From assembly GCA_004555055.1 (NCBI GenBank), contig SFJN01000113.1:1-8915 (forward strand): a stretch of 8,915 nt of DNA, in the 5' to 3' direction. This DNA comes from Bacteroidales bacterium (lineage in GTDB: Bacteria; Bacteroidota; Bacteroidia; Bacteroidales; Bacteroidaceae). Below are positions 1 to 6,406 of this stretch, piece after piece; position 1 is the first letter of the stretch, and each line of letters opens with the position of its first letter. The notes under the pieces are model-generated. The model did not search any database. It worked only from the letters and a program-made list of their open reading frames with translations, and had not been told where the DNA came from. A program made the position numbers and the translations under genes.

Positions 1-133
1 TCAACTTTTCTTTCCACACCATTTCACCACCACTACTTTTGTACGGCTTGCCTTCTTCATTCGGGAAGTCAAACTGCACAAACCAGTAGTCGTAGAGTTG
101 CTTCGCCATCTTCTCTAAATTCTGATTTACCAT
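1..133 (-). CDS. hsdS: Type I restriction-modification specificity subunit (HsdS) fragment, runs off the window
   Basis: The frame reads MVNQNLEKMAKQLYDYWFVQ and continues with FDFPNEEGKPYKSSGGEMVW before leaving the window in frame. I recognise this as the conserved central spacer of Bacteroidales HsdS proteins, where a helix precedes the LYDYWFVQFDFP signature and the second target-recognition domain. HsdS directs the HsdM/HsdR complex to its DNA recognition site. A full HsdS has a first recognition domain of roughly 150-200 residues before this point. Here the upstream DNA is instead the terminator region of the lactonase gene. The start at ATG 133 is a guess: a second ATG at 109 is in frame, and the frame stays open further upstream without recognisable HsdS sequence. 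It is therefore a 5'-truncated half-gene, either a pseudogene or a recombination cassette. Family assignment is fairly sure; function is not. Confidence 0.68.
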   Translation of the reverse strand, partial: MVNQNLEKMAKQLYDYWFVQFDFPNEEGKPYKSSGGEMVWKEKL

Positions 134-248
134 AAAGGGGGCGAGTCCCCCCCTTAAAACCTTTCGCTCTAATTTGTTTGAGGGCAAATGGCCTTTTTCG
201 GATGGAAACAGAAAATGAATCCAGACAGGAAAGGGGACAAACGAAAAG

Positions 249-284
249 CCCCCTGTCCGCCACTTTTCGTGAACGGACAGGGGG
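249..284 (-). terminator. Intrinsic terminator of the lactonase gene
   Basis: A perfect 11-bp GC-rich inverted repeat (CCCCCTGTCCG at 249-259, CGGACAGGGGG at 274-284) encloses a 14-nt loop. The loop itself can add a short CAC/GTG pairing. Read on the minus strand, the stem is followed by CTTTTCGTTTGTC, a T-rich tail. It lies 55 bp past the lactonase stop codon, so it most likely ends that transcript and insulates it from the hsdS fragment beyond. Confidence 0.8.
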
Positions 285-339
285 ATATACATCTACCGTC
301 ATTGCCGACGGAACGTAAGGAGGCGCGATGCCTGCTTCC

Positions 340-1404
340 TCAACGAGGATATTCGCGGAAGACGAGGCAGACGGGTTTGGGCGTGGCGATGCGTTTGCCG
401 GTGTCGGTGAGGAGTCCGGTATCACTGTCACGCTCGTATATTTCCACTTCATTGGTGTCGCGGCATGCCACCAGCAGATAACGACCGTTGGGGGTAATGG
501 CAAAATTCCGGGGATGACGGCCCGTGGGCTGGTATCCCACGGACTGTAAAGTGCCGTCGGGGGCTACGGAGAATACGCTGATACCATCGCCCTTCAGGCG
601 GTGCGAGGCATAGAGGAAACGGCCGTCGGGCGACATATGGATGTCGGCACTCCCCTCGCCGTCGTGAGGGTCGGCCTTAATGGTCTGAACCGTGGTGAAG
701 GGTTTCGTGCCATCGGAGGGATTGTAGCGTAGGCAAACGATTTCGCCGCTGATTTCGCCGAGCACATAGGCCATGGTACCGTCGGCTGAAAAACACAGAT
801 GGCGTGGTCCCATACGGGCAGGGAGTTTCACATCGGAAGTGGGCTGGGCATAGGTGCCGTCTGCACGTCGGGGGAAAAGGTGGATGCAGTCCGTACCGAG
901 GTCGTTGGCAAGCATATAGCGGCCGTCGCGGGTGAAGTTCACCGCGTGAAGGTGGGGTTGGTCCTGACGTTCGGCATCAGGACCCTTTCCGCTGAAGGCC
1001 ACTGCCTTGCCACGTCCCAAGGCACCACCCTCCTCCACCGGGAACATGGTGACATTGCCGCCCATATAGTTGGCGGTGTAGAGGCTGCGGCCGTCGGGGG
1101 CAAGGGTAATGTTGCAGGGGGCACCGCCATGGGTGAGACGGGCTCCGCCAAGGGTGAGCGAGGGAACTGTGGCATCGAACCGCAGGTGACATGCCATGGA
1201 ACGCATCCCCTCGTCCTCGTTGACGCTATAGACATGGCAGCCGTCGGCAGAGAGGCAGAGGAACGAGGGGTTGGCCACGCCCGAAGCCTGGCAGAGGAAC
1301 GTGGGGGTACCGGTGGTCTCATCGAAACCGTATACTTTCAGGCCGGCATCATCGGCACTGCAATAACTGCCGATGAAGAGAAAAAGGGCGGAGAGGATGG
1401 TCAT
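340..1404 (-). CDS. Lactonase family protein, 6-phosphogluconolactonase-like seven-bladed beta-propeller
   Basis: This 354-residue protein belongs to the YbhE/Pgl-type lactonase family, whose characterised members hydrolyse 6-phosphogluconolactone to 6-phosphogluconate in the oxidative pentose phosphate pathway. Repeated blade motifs are visible: NITLAPDGRSLYTANY (about 98-113), DQPHLHAVNFTRDGRYMLANDLGTD (148-172), GPRHLCFSADGTMAYVLGE (199-217), SADIHMSPDGRFLYASHR (252-269) and HPRNFAITPNGRYLLVACRD (297-316). The His-rich QPHLHAV and GPRH segments match the family's putative active-site region. Residues 2-12 are hydrophobic but merge directly into the first strand (FIGSYCSADDAGLKVYGF), which matches the FVGTYT start of cytoplasmic homologues. 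A signal peptide is therefore doubtful. The gene lies 98 bp beyond lpdA, after a terminator, so it is probably transcribed separately, although no clear promoter is visible. The exact substrate is not proven, so no gene symbol is given. Confidence 0.88.
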   Translation of the reverse strand: MTILSALFLFIGSYCSADDAGLKVYGFDETTGTPTFLCQASGVANPSFLCLSADGCHVYSVNEDEGMRSMACHLRFDATVPSLTLGGARLTHGGAPCNITLAPDGRSLYTANYMGGNVTMFPVEEGGALGRGKAVAFSGKGPDAERQDQPHLHAVNFTRDGRYMLANDLGTDCIHLFPRRADGTYAQPTSDVKLPARMGPRHLCFSADGTMAYVLGEISGEIVCLRYNPSDGTKPFTTVQTIKADPHDGEGSADIHMSPDGRFLYASHRLKGDGISVFSVAPDGTLQSVGYQPTGRHPRNFAITPNGRYLLVACRDTNEVEIYERDSDTGLLTDTGKRIATPKPVCLVFREYPR

Positions 1405-1458
1405 GGATAATTCAATGGGGAAAGAAACATGTGGAAGATGGAGGACGGAAAACGCGAA

Positions 1459-1484
1459 AGCGCTGCCACTGAGGGGGCAGCGCT
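1459..1484 (-). terminator. Terminator at the end of the glycine cleavage operon
   Basis: A perfect 9-bp inverted repeat (AGCGCTGCC at 1459-1467, GGCAGCGCT at 1476-1484) has an 8-nt loop. On the minus strand it is followed by TTCGCGTTTTCC. It starts 18 bp after the lpdA stop codon and ends about 55 bp before the lactonase start. The shape, a GC stem then a T-rich tail interrupted by CG, resembles the terminator at 249-284. It probably marks the 3' end of the gcv transcript, with some read-through into the lactonase gene possible. Confidence 0.7.
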
Positions 1485-1502
1485 ATGGAAGGGGAAAAAA
1501 CG

Positions 1503-2840
1503 TCAATGACTGGCAGCGAGGACGATTTCGCTGAGCGAAGGATGGGCATGCACGGTATGTGCTATCTCGGAAATGTTGCCGTCGTGCTGCATGATGACCG
1601 CCACTTCGTGGATGAGGTCGCAGGCATGTGCACCGAGGATGTGTGCACCGAGGATGCGTCCGTCGGGAGCGGTAAGGATTTTCACGAATCCGTCGTCGGC
1701 ATTCATCGTCAGCGCCTTGCCGTTGGCACGGTAGAATGATTTGTGGGTCTGATATTCCACACCGGCTTCGCTGAGCTGTTCTTCCGTACGGCCCACCATG
1801 GCGGCCTCGGGAACGGTGAAGACGGCAGCGGGCATCACCTCGAGACGATAGGGCGATGGACGGCCGAGAATGTGGTCGAGGGCAGCAAAGCCCTGGAAGG
1901 TGGCGGCATGTGCCAATTGGCAGAGGCCGTTGATGTCGCCGATAGCATAGACACCGGGGACGGATGTCTGGAAATGTTCGTCGACGACGATACCGCGACG
2001 CGACGTTTCGATGCCGGCATCGGCAAAGTTCATGCTTTCGAGGTTTGCGCCACGGCCTACAGCCATGAGCACCACATCGGCCTCCACGCTGCGAACCTTG
2101 CCCTTCTCTTCGTAGTCCACAGTGAGGGTTTCGCCTTCGTGGATGGCCTTGGCGGCAGCACCCACATGGAAGTCTATGCCCTGCTTCTTCAGGCTCGTAC
2201 GCAGACGCTTGGCAAGGTCGCGGTCGAAGAAGGGGAGCACTTCCTTGCAGAATTCGATGACGGTGACTTCGGAACCGAAGGCACGGAAGATTCCGGCGAA
2301 CTCCATGCCGATGACACCGCCTCCAATGATGGTGAGCCGGCGGGGCACTTCCCGCAACTGCAGCAGTTCGGTGCTGGTGAGCACACCCTTGGCATGTGCA
2401 CCCTCGATGGGGAGGAAGCGCGAGGTGCTGCCGGTGGCGATGATGATGTGGGGGGCGGTATAGGTTTCGTCGCCCACGGCTACGGTATGTGCGTCGACGA
2501 AGCGTGCCTCGCCGCGGACGAGGGTGATGCCGGGAGCCTTCATCAGGCTGTCAATGGCACCCTGGAGCTGGCTGACGATGGCATCCTTGCGGGCCATGGC
2601 TTTCGCGAGGTCGAAGGTGACTTCGGATGCGGTGATGCCGAGGGCTTCGGAGTGGCGGCTTTCGGCCAGCACCTCGGCGGTGTGGCACAGGCATTTGGTG
2701 GGAATGCATCCGGCATTCAGGCAGGTACCGCCCAGGGCATCACGTTCGATGATGACGGTCTGCAGGCCGGCGGCTGCGGCATGCACGGCGGCTTCGTAGC
2801 CACCAGGGCCGGCGCCGATGATGATGAGTTGGGTTTCCAT
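1503..2840 (-). CDS. lpdA: Dihydrolipoamide dehydrogenase (E3 / glycine cleavage L-protein)
   Basis: This 445-residue FAD flavoenzyme reoxidises the dihydrolipoyl arm of GcvH (and of 2-oxoacid dehydrogenase E2 subunits) with NAD+. The FAD-binding motif GAGPGG is at residues 9-14. The redox-active disulfide motif GGTCLNAGCIPTK places the cysteines at 40 and 45. ATGS (135-138) and GVYAIGDING form the remaining FAD contacts, and the NAD-binding GGGVIGME is at 173-180. The C-terminal HAHPSLSE supplies the catalytic His433-Glu438 pair of the dimer interface. All catalytic residues are present and the length is normal. The ATG at 2840 is chosen because METQLIIIGAGPGG aligns with the family N-terminus. 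The frame stays open for 52 more codons upstream, but that extension looks non-coding and would run through a hairpin. It is the last gene of the operon, separated from gcvPB by a 172-bp spacer that may allow independent expression. Confidence 0.96.
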   Translation of the reverse strand: METQLIIIGAGPGGYEAAVHAAAAGLQTVIIERDALGGTCLNAGCIPTKCLCHTAEVLAESRHSEALGITASEVTFDLAKAMARKDAIVSQLQGAIDSLMKAPGITLVRGEARFVDAHTVAVGDETYTAPHIIIATGSTSRFLPIEGAHAKGVLTSTELLQLREVPRRLTIIGGGVIGMEFAGIFRAFGSEVTVIEFCKEVLPFFDRDLAKRLRTSLKKQGIDFHVGAAAKAIHEGETLTVDYEEKGKVRSVEADVVLMAVGRGANLESMNFADAGIETSRRGIVVDEHFQTSVPGVYAIGDINGLCQLAHAATFQGFAALDHILGRPSPYRLEVMPAAVFTVPEAAMVGRTEEQLSEAGVEYQTHKSFYRANGKALTMNADDGFVKILTAPDGRILGAHILGAHACDLIHEVAVIMQHDGNISEIAHTVHAHPSLSEIVLAASH

Positions 2841-2959
2841 GATGTGGGAAGTAGGGAGGGATTCTTGGAGGTGTTCGTTTCGGAGAAACACAATGGTAAT
2901 GTTTCCTTCGTAATGGATTCTGGACGTGCTCCAGTCGATTGATATGGGAGAAAATGCAA

Positions 2960-2992
2960 GGCGGTGCAACCGTTGCAAGGGTATGCACCGCC
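2960..2992 (-). promoter_or_regulatory. Strong intercistronic hairpin between gcvPB and lpdA
   Basis: GGCGGTGCA (2960-2968) and TGCACCGCC (2984-2992) form a perfect 9-bp stem. In the minus-strand RNA, after one bulged U, an ACC/GGU pairing can extend it. The loop contains a further TGCAAC-N-GTTGCA inverted repeat (plus strand 2965-2977) that would compete with the main stem. On the minus strand TTGCATTTTCTCCC follows, so it could act as a partial terminator or as an RNA processing and stability element. It begins about 20 bp after the gcvPB stop codon. Confidence 0.55.
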
Positions 2993-3012
2993 TCACTGTC
3001 TTTATGCTGATG

Positions 3013-4491
3013 TCAGAGGGCCTTGAAGGTGAACTTGGGTTCCTTCACCGCCTTCACGTCGTCGAGACGGCGTATGGGGGTGTTGTGGGGAGCGGACTTC
3101 ACCATCTGGGGGTCGGCCTTGGCCTCTTCAGCGATGCGTATCATCACGTCGATGAAGGCGTCGAGCGTATCCTTGCTCTCGGTCTCCGTAGGCTCAATCA
3201 TCAGTGCCTCGTGGAACAGGAGGGGGAAGTAGATGGTCGGAGCATGGTAACCGTAGTCGAGCAGGCGCTTTGCCACGTCAAGTGTGGTGACATGGTCGGC
3301 GGCATGATGGTCACCGCCATATTCTTCGCGCAGGCCGTCGAAGACGAACTCGTGCTTGCAAACCACGTCAATGGGGAGCTTGTAGTGCGTGCGCAGACGC
3401 TCCTTGATGTAGTTGGCATTGAGCACGCTGAGACGTCCGGCCATGGGCACGTTTTCACGACCGAGGCTGAGGAGATAGGCATAGGCACGGACAATGATGC
3501 CGAAATTACCGAGGAATCCGGAGACACAGCCCAGCGACTCATCGTCGAAGCGCTGTTCGAAGCGGCCCTTCTCTTCGTTGTATACCACCTGGGGATTGGG
3601 CAGGCAGTGCTCCAGTCCGGCACGTACACCGACGGGACCGCTGCCGGGACCGCCGCCGCCGTGAGGTGTGGAGAAGGTCTTGTGGAGGTTGATGTGCATG
3701 ACGTCGAAGCCCATATCGCCGGGACGGCATACGCCGAGCATGGGGTTCAGGTTGGCACCGTCGTAGTACATCAGACCGCCGCACTCATGGACGAGGCGTG
3801 CGATTTCGGGAATCTGTGTCTCGAAGAGTCCGAGGGTATTGGGGTTGGTCATCATCATACCTGCCACATCGGGACCGAGGAGGGGCTTGAGGTCCTCCAC
3901 GTCGACGGTTCCCTGTGCGGTACTCTTTACCTGCACAATCTGGAAACCTGCAACGGCTGCAGAGGCAGGGTTGGTGCCGTGGGCGGAATCGGGGACGATA
4001 ATCTTTTTGCGGTTCACGTCGCCACGCTGACGATGGTAGGTGCCGATGACCATGAGTCCCGTAAGTTCGCCGTGGGCTCCGGCGTAAGGGTTGAGGGTGA
4101 AGCGCGAAAGTCCGGAGATTTCTGCCAGTGTACGCTGCACCTCGTCATAGAGTTTGAGGGCACCCTGTGCACAGCAGTCGGGGGTGGCGGGGTGTACGTT
4201 GAAGCCTGGCAGTGCGGCCATCTCCTCGTTGACCTTGGGGTTGTACTTCATCGTACAGGAGCCGAGGGGATAGAAGCCGGTGTCGACGCCGAAGTTGTTG
4301 TTCGACATGTTGGTATAGTGGCGTGCCACTGTGAGTTCGTCGACTTCGGGGAGGAGGGTCTTCCGCTCGCGACGGGCTACGGGAAGTGCGTCGAGGGCGT
4401 ATGCTGCAAATTCGTTGGCGGGGAGGGAATATCCCTTGCGGCCGGGTTTGGAAAGCTCAAATACCAGCTTTCCGTAATAAACATTGTTCAT
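3013..4491 (-). CDS. gcvPB: Glycine dehydrogenase (decarboxylating) subunit 2, GcvPB
   Basis: This 492-residue protein is the C-terminal-half equivalent of glycine decarboxylase (P-protein) and carries the pyridoxal phosphate. It binds glycine as an external aldimine, releases CO2 and passes the aminomethyl group to the lipoyl arm of GcvH. The PLP lysine is Lys271 in NLHKTFSTPHGGGGPGSGPV. Asp244 in YYDGANLN is the expected partner of the cofactor ring nitrogen. Other family signatures are GSCTMKYNPKVNE (77-89), NPYAGAHGELTGL (134-146) and DSAHGTNPAS (168-177). The C-terminal part contains the conserved HEFVFD and EPTETESKDTLDAFIDVM segments. Length is usual for split P-protein subunit 2. The start follows gcvPA after a 21-bp gap, consistent with co-translation of the two chains of the alpha2beta2 enzyme. 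No defect is seen. Confidence 0.97.
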   Translation of the reverse strand: MNNVYYGKLVFELSKPGRKGYSLPANEFAAYALDALPVARRERKTLLPEVDELTVARHYTNMSNNNFGVDTGFYPLGSCTMKYNPKVNEEMAALPGFNVHPATPDCCAQGALKLYDEVQRTLAEISGLSRFTLNPYAGAHGELTGLMVIGTYHRQRGDVNRKKIIVPDSAHGTNPASAAVAGFQIVQVKSTAQGTVDVEDLKPLLGPDVAGMMMTNPNTLGLFETQIPEIARLVHECGGLMYYDGANLNPMLGVCRPGDMGFDVMHINLHKTFSTPHGGGGPGSGPVGVRAGLEHCLPNPQVVYNEEKGRFEQRFDDESLGCVSGFLGNFGIIVRAYAYLLSLGRENVPMAGRLSVLNANYIKERLRTHYKLPIDVVCKHEFVFDGLREEYGGDHHAADHVTTLDVAKRLLDYGYHAPTIYFPLLFHEALMIEPTETESKDTLDAFIDVMIRIAEEAKADPQMVKSAPHNTPIRRLDDVKAVKEPKFTFKAL

Positions 4492-4512
4492 AGTGTCAGA
4501 AAGCTTTTGAGA

Positions 4513-5835
4513 TTATACAAGACTTACCAATTGGTCAATTTCCTGGCGCGTGCGGGTTTCGGTGGCGGCAAATGTGATGCAGCCTTCCATGCCCTCGGTG
4601 CGGACACCGGCAAGGAATCCGGCTTCGGCCATACGCTTGCGGAACTCGCAGGTGCAGCCGTCGTAGCGGAGGGTGAACTCGTTGAGGAAGGGCTGTCCGG
4701 GGAAGGCTTCAGTGAACTTGCCCGTAGCCAGGAGCCGCTCGTGCAGATAGTGTGCGGCACCGTAGCTCTGCTCGTTGACCTCGCGCAGACCTTCCTCGCC
4801 CATCAGCGAAAGGTAGGCTGCCACATAGAGGCACATGAAGCCCTGCGCGGTACAGATGTTCGAGGTGGCCTTCTCACGACGGATGTGCTGCTCGCGGGCC
4901 TGCATGGTGAGGACGAATGCACGGCGGCCTTCGGCATCGGTGGTAGCACCGACAAGGCGTCCGGGCATCTTGCGGATAAGGGCCTCGTTGACGCAGAGGT
5001 AACCGATGTACGGACCGCCATAGCCCATGGGTATACCCAGGCTCTGTGCGTCGCCGCAGGCAATGTCGGCACCCCACTCGCCGGGGGTCTTGAGCACGCC
5101 GAGGGCCGATGCCACGGTGTTGATGGCAAGGAGGGTCTTGTGGGCATGGCACAGGTCGGCCAGACCTTCGAAGTCCTCGATGATGCCGAAGCGGTTGGGC
5201 TGTGCCACGATGACACCTGCCACATCGTCGGCCTCGACCATCGTCTTCACCGCCTCGCGGTCGGTAACGCCTTCGGCAGTGGCGGAAACCGTCACAAGGT
5301 CCACACCGTGGAACTTGGCATAGGTACCTACCACACGGAGTACATTGGGCTGGAAGGTACCGCTGATGAGCACCTTGTTGCGCTTCTTGGCATTGGCCAC
5401 GCACATGAGCATGGCTTCGGCGGTGGCGGTGCTGCCGTCGTACATCGAGGCATTGGAGATGGCCATGCCTGTGAGGTCGGCCATCATGGTCTGGTATTCA
5501 AAGATATACTGCAGCGTTCCCTGCGAAATCTCTGCCTGATAGGGGGTATAGCTGGTGCTGAACTCCGAGCGGGCGGCGATGTAGGGGACGAGGCTGGGGG
5601 TATAGTGGTCGTAGCATCCGGCTCCGGCAAAGCATACCAGGCGGCGGTTCTCGGCGGCAAGGCCTTCGATGATGCGGCGTACCTCCACCTCACTCTTGGC
5701 AGTGGGGATGTTGAGCTCGCGGTGAAGCTTCAGTTCCTCGGGCACCTCAGCATAGAGGTCGTCGAGGCTTGAAACTCCGATGACGTCCAGCATCTTCTGA
5801 ACGTCATCAGGGGTGTGCGGGAAATATTTGAACAT
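4513..5835 (-). CDS. gcvPA: Glycine dehydrogenase (decarboxylating) subunit 1, GcvPA
   Basis: This 440-residue protein corresponds to the N-terminal half of P-protein. It has the aminotransferase fold and pairs with GcvPB to build the active sites, but carries no PLP lysine itself. The N-terminus MFKYFPHTPDDVQKMLDVIG is typical of the family. The hallmark stretch GAGCYDHYTPSLVP (71-84) is followed by SEFSTSYTPYQAEISQGTLQ (90-109) and MAISNASMYDGSTATAEA (124-141). The region after residue 240 contains the conserved GIPMGYGGPYIGY segment. Length matches free-standing GcvPA proteins. It lies 60 bp after gcvH. The sequence before the ATG (ACGAGGAATT) offers a weak GAGG ribosome-binding site, unusual for this lineage and perhaps fortuitous. 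The neighbouring gcvPB completes the enzyme. Confidence 0.97.
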   Translation of the reverse strand: MFKYFPHTPDDVQKMLDVIGVSSLDDLYAEVPEELKLHRELNIPTAKSEVEVRRIIEGLAAENRRLVCFAGAGCYDHYTPSLVPYIAARSEFSTSYTPYQAEISQGTLQYIFEYQTMMADLTGMAISNASMYDGSTATAEAMLMCVANAKKRNKVLISGTFQPNVLRVVGTYAKFHGVDLVTVSATAEGVTDREAVKTMVEADDVAGVIVAQPNRFGIIEDFEGLADLCHAHKTLLAINTVASALGVLKTPGEWGADIACGDAQSLGIPMGYGGPYIGYLCVNEALIRKMPGRLVGATTDAEGRRAFVLTMQAREQHIRREKATSNICTAQGFMCLYVAAYLSLMGEEGLREVNEQSYGAAHYLHERLLATGKFTEAFPGQPFLNEFTLRYDGCTCEFRKRMAEAGFLAGVRTEGMEGCITFAATETRTRQEIDQLVSLV

Positions 5836-5895
5836 AATTCCTCGTTTCTATCTTTTATTCGTGGGGATATTCCGGGCGTTGGGATTCGGAAAATC

Positions 5896-6273
5896 TTATT
5901 CGCAAATCTTGGCGTAAGCCTCGGCGTCGAGGAGCTTTTCGAGCTCACTGGGATCGCTCAGACGCACCTTCATAATCCAGTTGGCGAAGGCATCCTGGTT
6001 GATGAGTTCGGGCTCGTCCTCCAGCGCGCTGTTCACTTCCACCACTTCACCGCTGACGGGCGAGAAGAGGTCGCTGGCAGCCTTCACGCTTTCTACTGCT
6101 CCGAATTCCTCACCGGCGGTAACTTCGTCCTCTTCGGCGGGCATGTCAACATAAACAACGTTGCCGAGCTGGCTCTGGGCATAGTCGGTGATTCCTACAT
6201 AACCGAATTCTCCTTCTACACGTACGTATTCGTGGCTCTCGCTGTAATAGAGGCCTTCAATGATCTTTGCCAT
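5896..6273 (-). CDS. gcvH: Glycine cleavage system H protein
   Basis: This 125-residue lipoyl carrier protein shuttles the aminomethyl intermediate from P-protein to T-protein and delivers the reduced dithiol to LpdA. The lipoylated residue is Lys64 in GAVESVKAASDLFSPVSGEV, in the usual beta-hairpin position. The N-terminus has the expected HEYVRVEGEFGYVGITDYAQSQLG pattern and the C-terminal helix (WIMKVRLSDPSELEKLLDAEAY) is intact. Length is usual for the family. The start ATG at 6273 is preceded by an AT-rich tract without a Shine-Dalgarno sequence, as is common in Bacteroidetes. Its lipoate is presumably supplied by the LplA encoded at the head of the same operon. A 133-bp spacer with two hairpins separates it from gcvT. 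Confidence 0.97.
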   Translation of the reverse strand: MAKIIEGLYYSESHEYVRVEGEFGYVGITDYAQSQLGNVVYVDMPAEEDEVTAGEEFGAVESVKAASDLFSPVSGEVVEVNSALEDEPELINQDAFANWIMKVRLSDPSELEKLLDAEAYAKICE

Positions 6274-6316
6274 AATTGTCTTTATATATAATAAATGAGT
6301 TTTTTACTGGTTGGGT

Positions 6317-6337
6317 GGCATCCCAAATGCGGATGCC
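6317..6337 (-). promoter_or_regulatory. Second hairpin in the gcvT-gcvH spacer
   Basis: GGCATCC (6317-6323) and GGATGCC (6331-6337) form a perfect 7-bp stem with a 7-nt loop, 43 bp upstream of the gcvH start. Read on the minus strand it is followed by ACCCAACCAGTAAAAAAC, which is A-rich rather than T-rich, so it is not an intrinsic terminator. A role at the 5' end of a processed gcvH transcript is possible. Confidence 0.4.
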
Positions 6338-6356
6338 GTAGGGGGAAATATAGGGA

Positions 6357-6389
6357 GGGGGAGGATTGTGTGACGGGGAATCCTCCCCC
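6357..6389 (-). promoter_or_regulatory. Long GC-rich hairpin just after gcvT
   Basis: GGGGGAGGATT (6357-6367) and AATCCTCCCCC (6379-6389) form a perfect 11-bp stem with an 11-nt loop, starting 17 bp after the gcvT stop codon. On the minus strand the stem is followed by TCCCTATATTTCCC, only moderately T-rich. It may be a leaky terminator or a 3'-end protecting structure that sets the gcvT to gcvH expression ratio. Confidence 0.5.
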
Positions 6390-6406
6390 CGGAAAAAAGG
6401 ATATGT

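Noticed and set aside
69..503. A 144-codon minus-strand frame bridging the lactonase 3' end and the hsdS fragment
   Set aside because: It overlaps the lactonase gene out of frame, crosses the terminator at 249-284 and has no family-like sequence. The LYDYWFVQ frame is the meaningful one here.
1627..1656. A 15-bp perfect tandem repeat (TGTGCACCGAGGATG twice) inside lpdA
   Set aside because: It encodes ILGAHILGAH, where the family normally has a GAHIxGxHA-like sequence of the same length. It is ordinary coding sequence and not an expansion.
1743..2942. A 399-codon plus-strand open frame opposite lpdA
   Set aside because: Same cause as the frame opposite gcvP: low-complexity GD/HH-rich translation, and the minus strand carries a clear LpdA.
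2841..2960. A possible lpdA promoter (TACCATTG on the minus strand)
   Set aside because: It matches TAnnTTTG only in part and no TTTG box lies at the right distance upstream, so it is not strong enough to list.
2926..5772. A 948-codon open frame on the plus strand, opposite gcvPB and gcvPA
   Set aside because: It is antisense to two full-length, motif-perfect enzymes. Its translation is rich in Gly, Val, His and Glu with no recognisable domain. GC-rich third positions in the real genes remove stops from the opposite strand, so this is a shadow.
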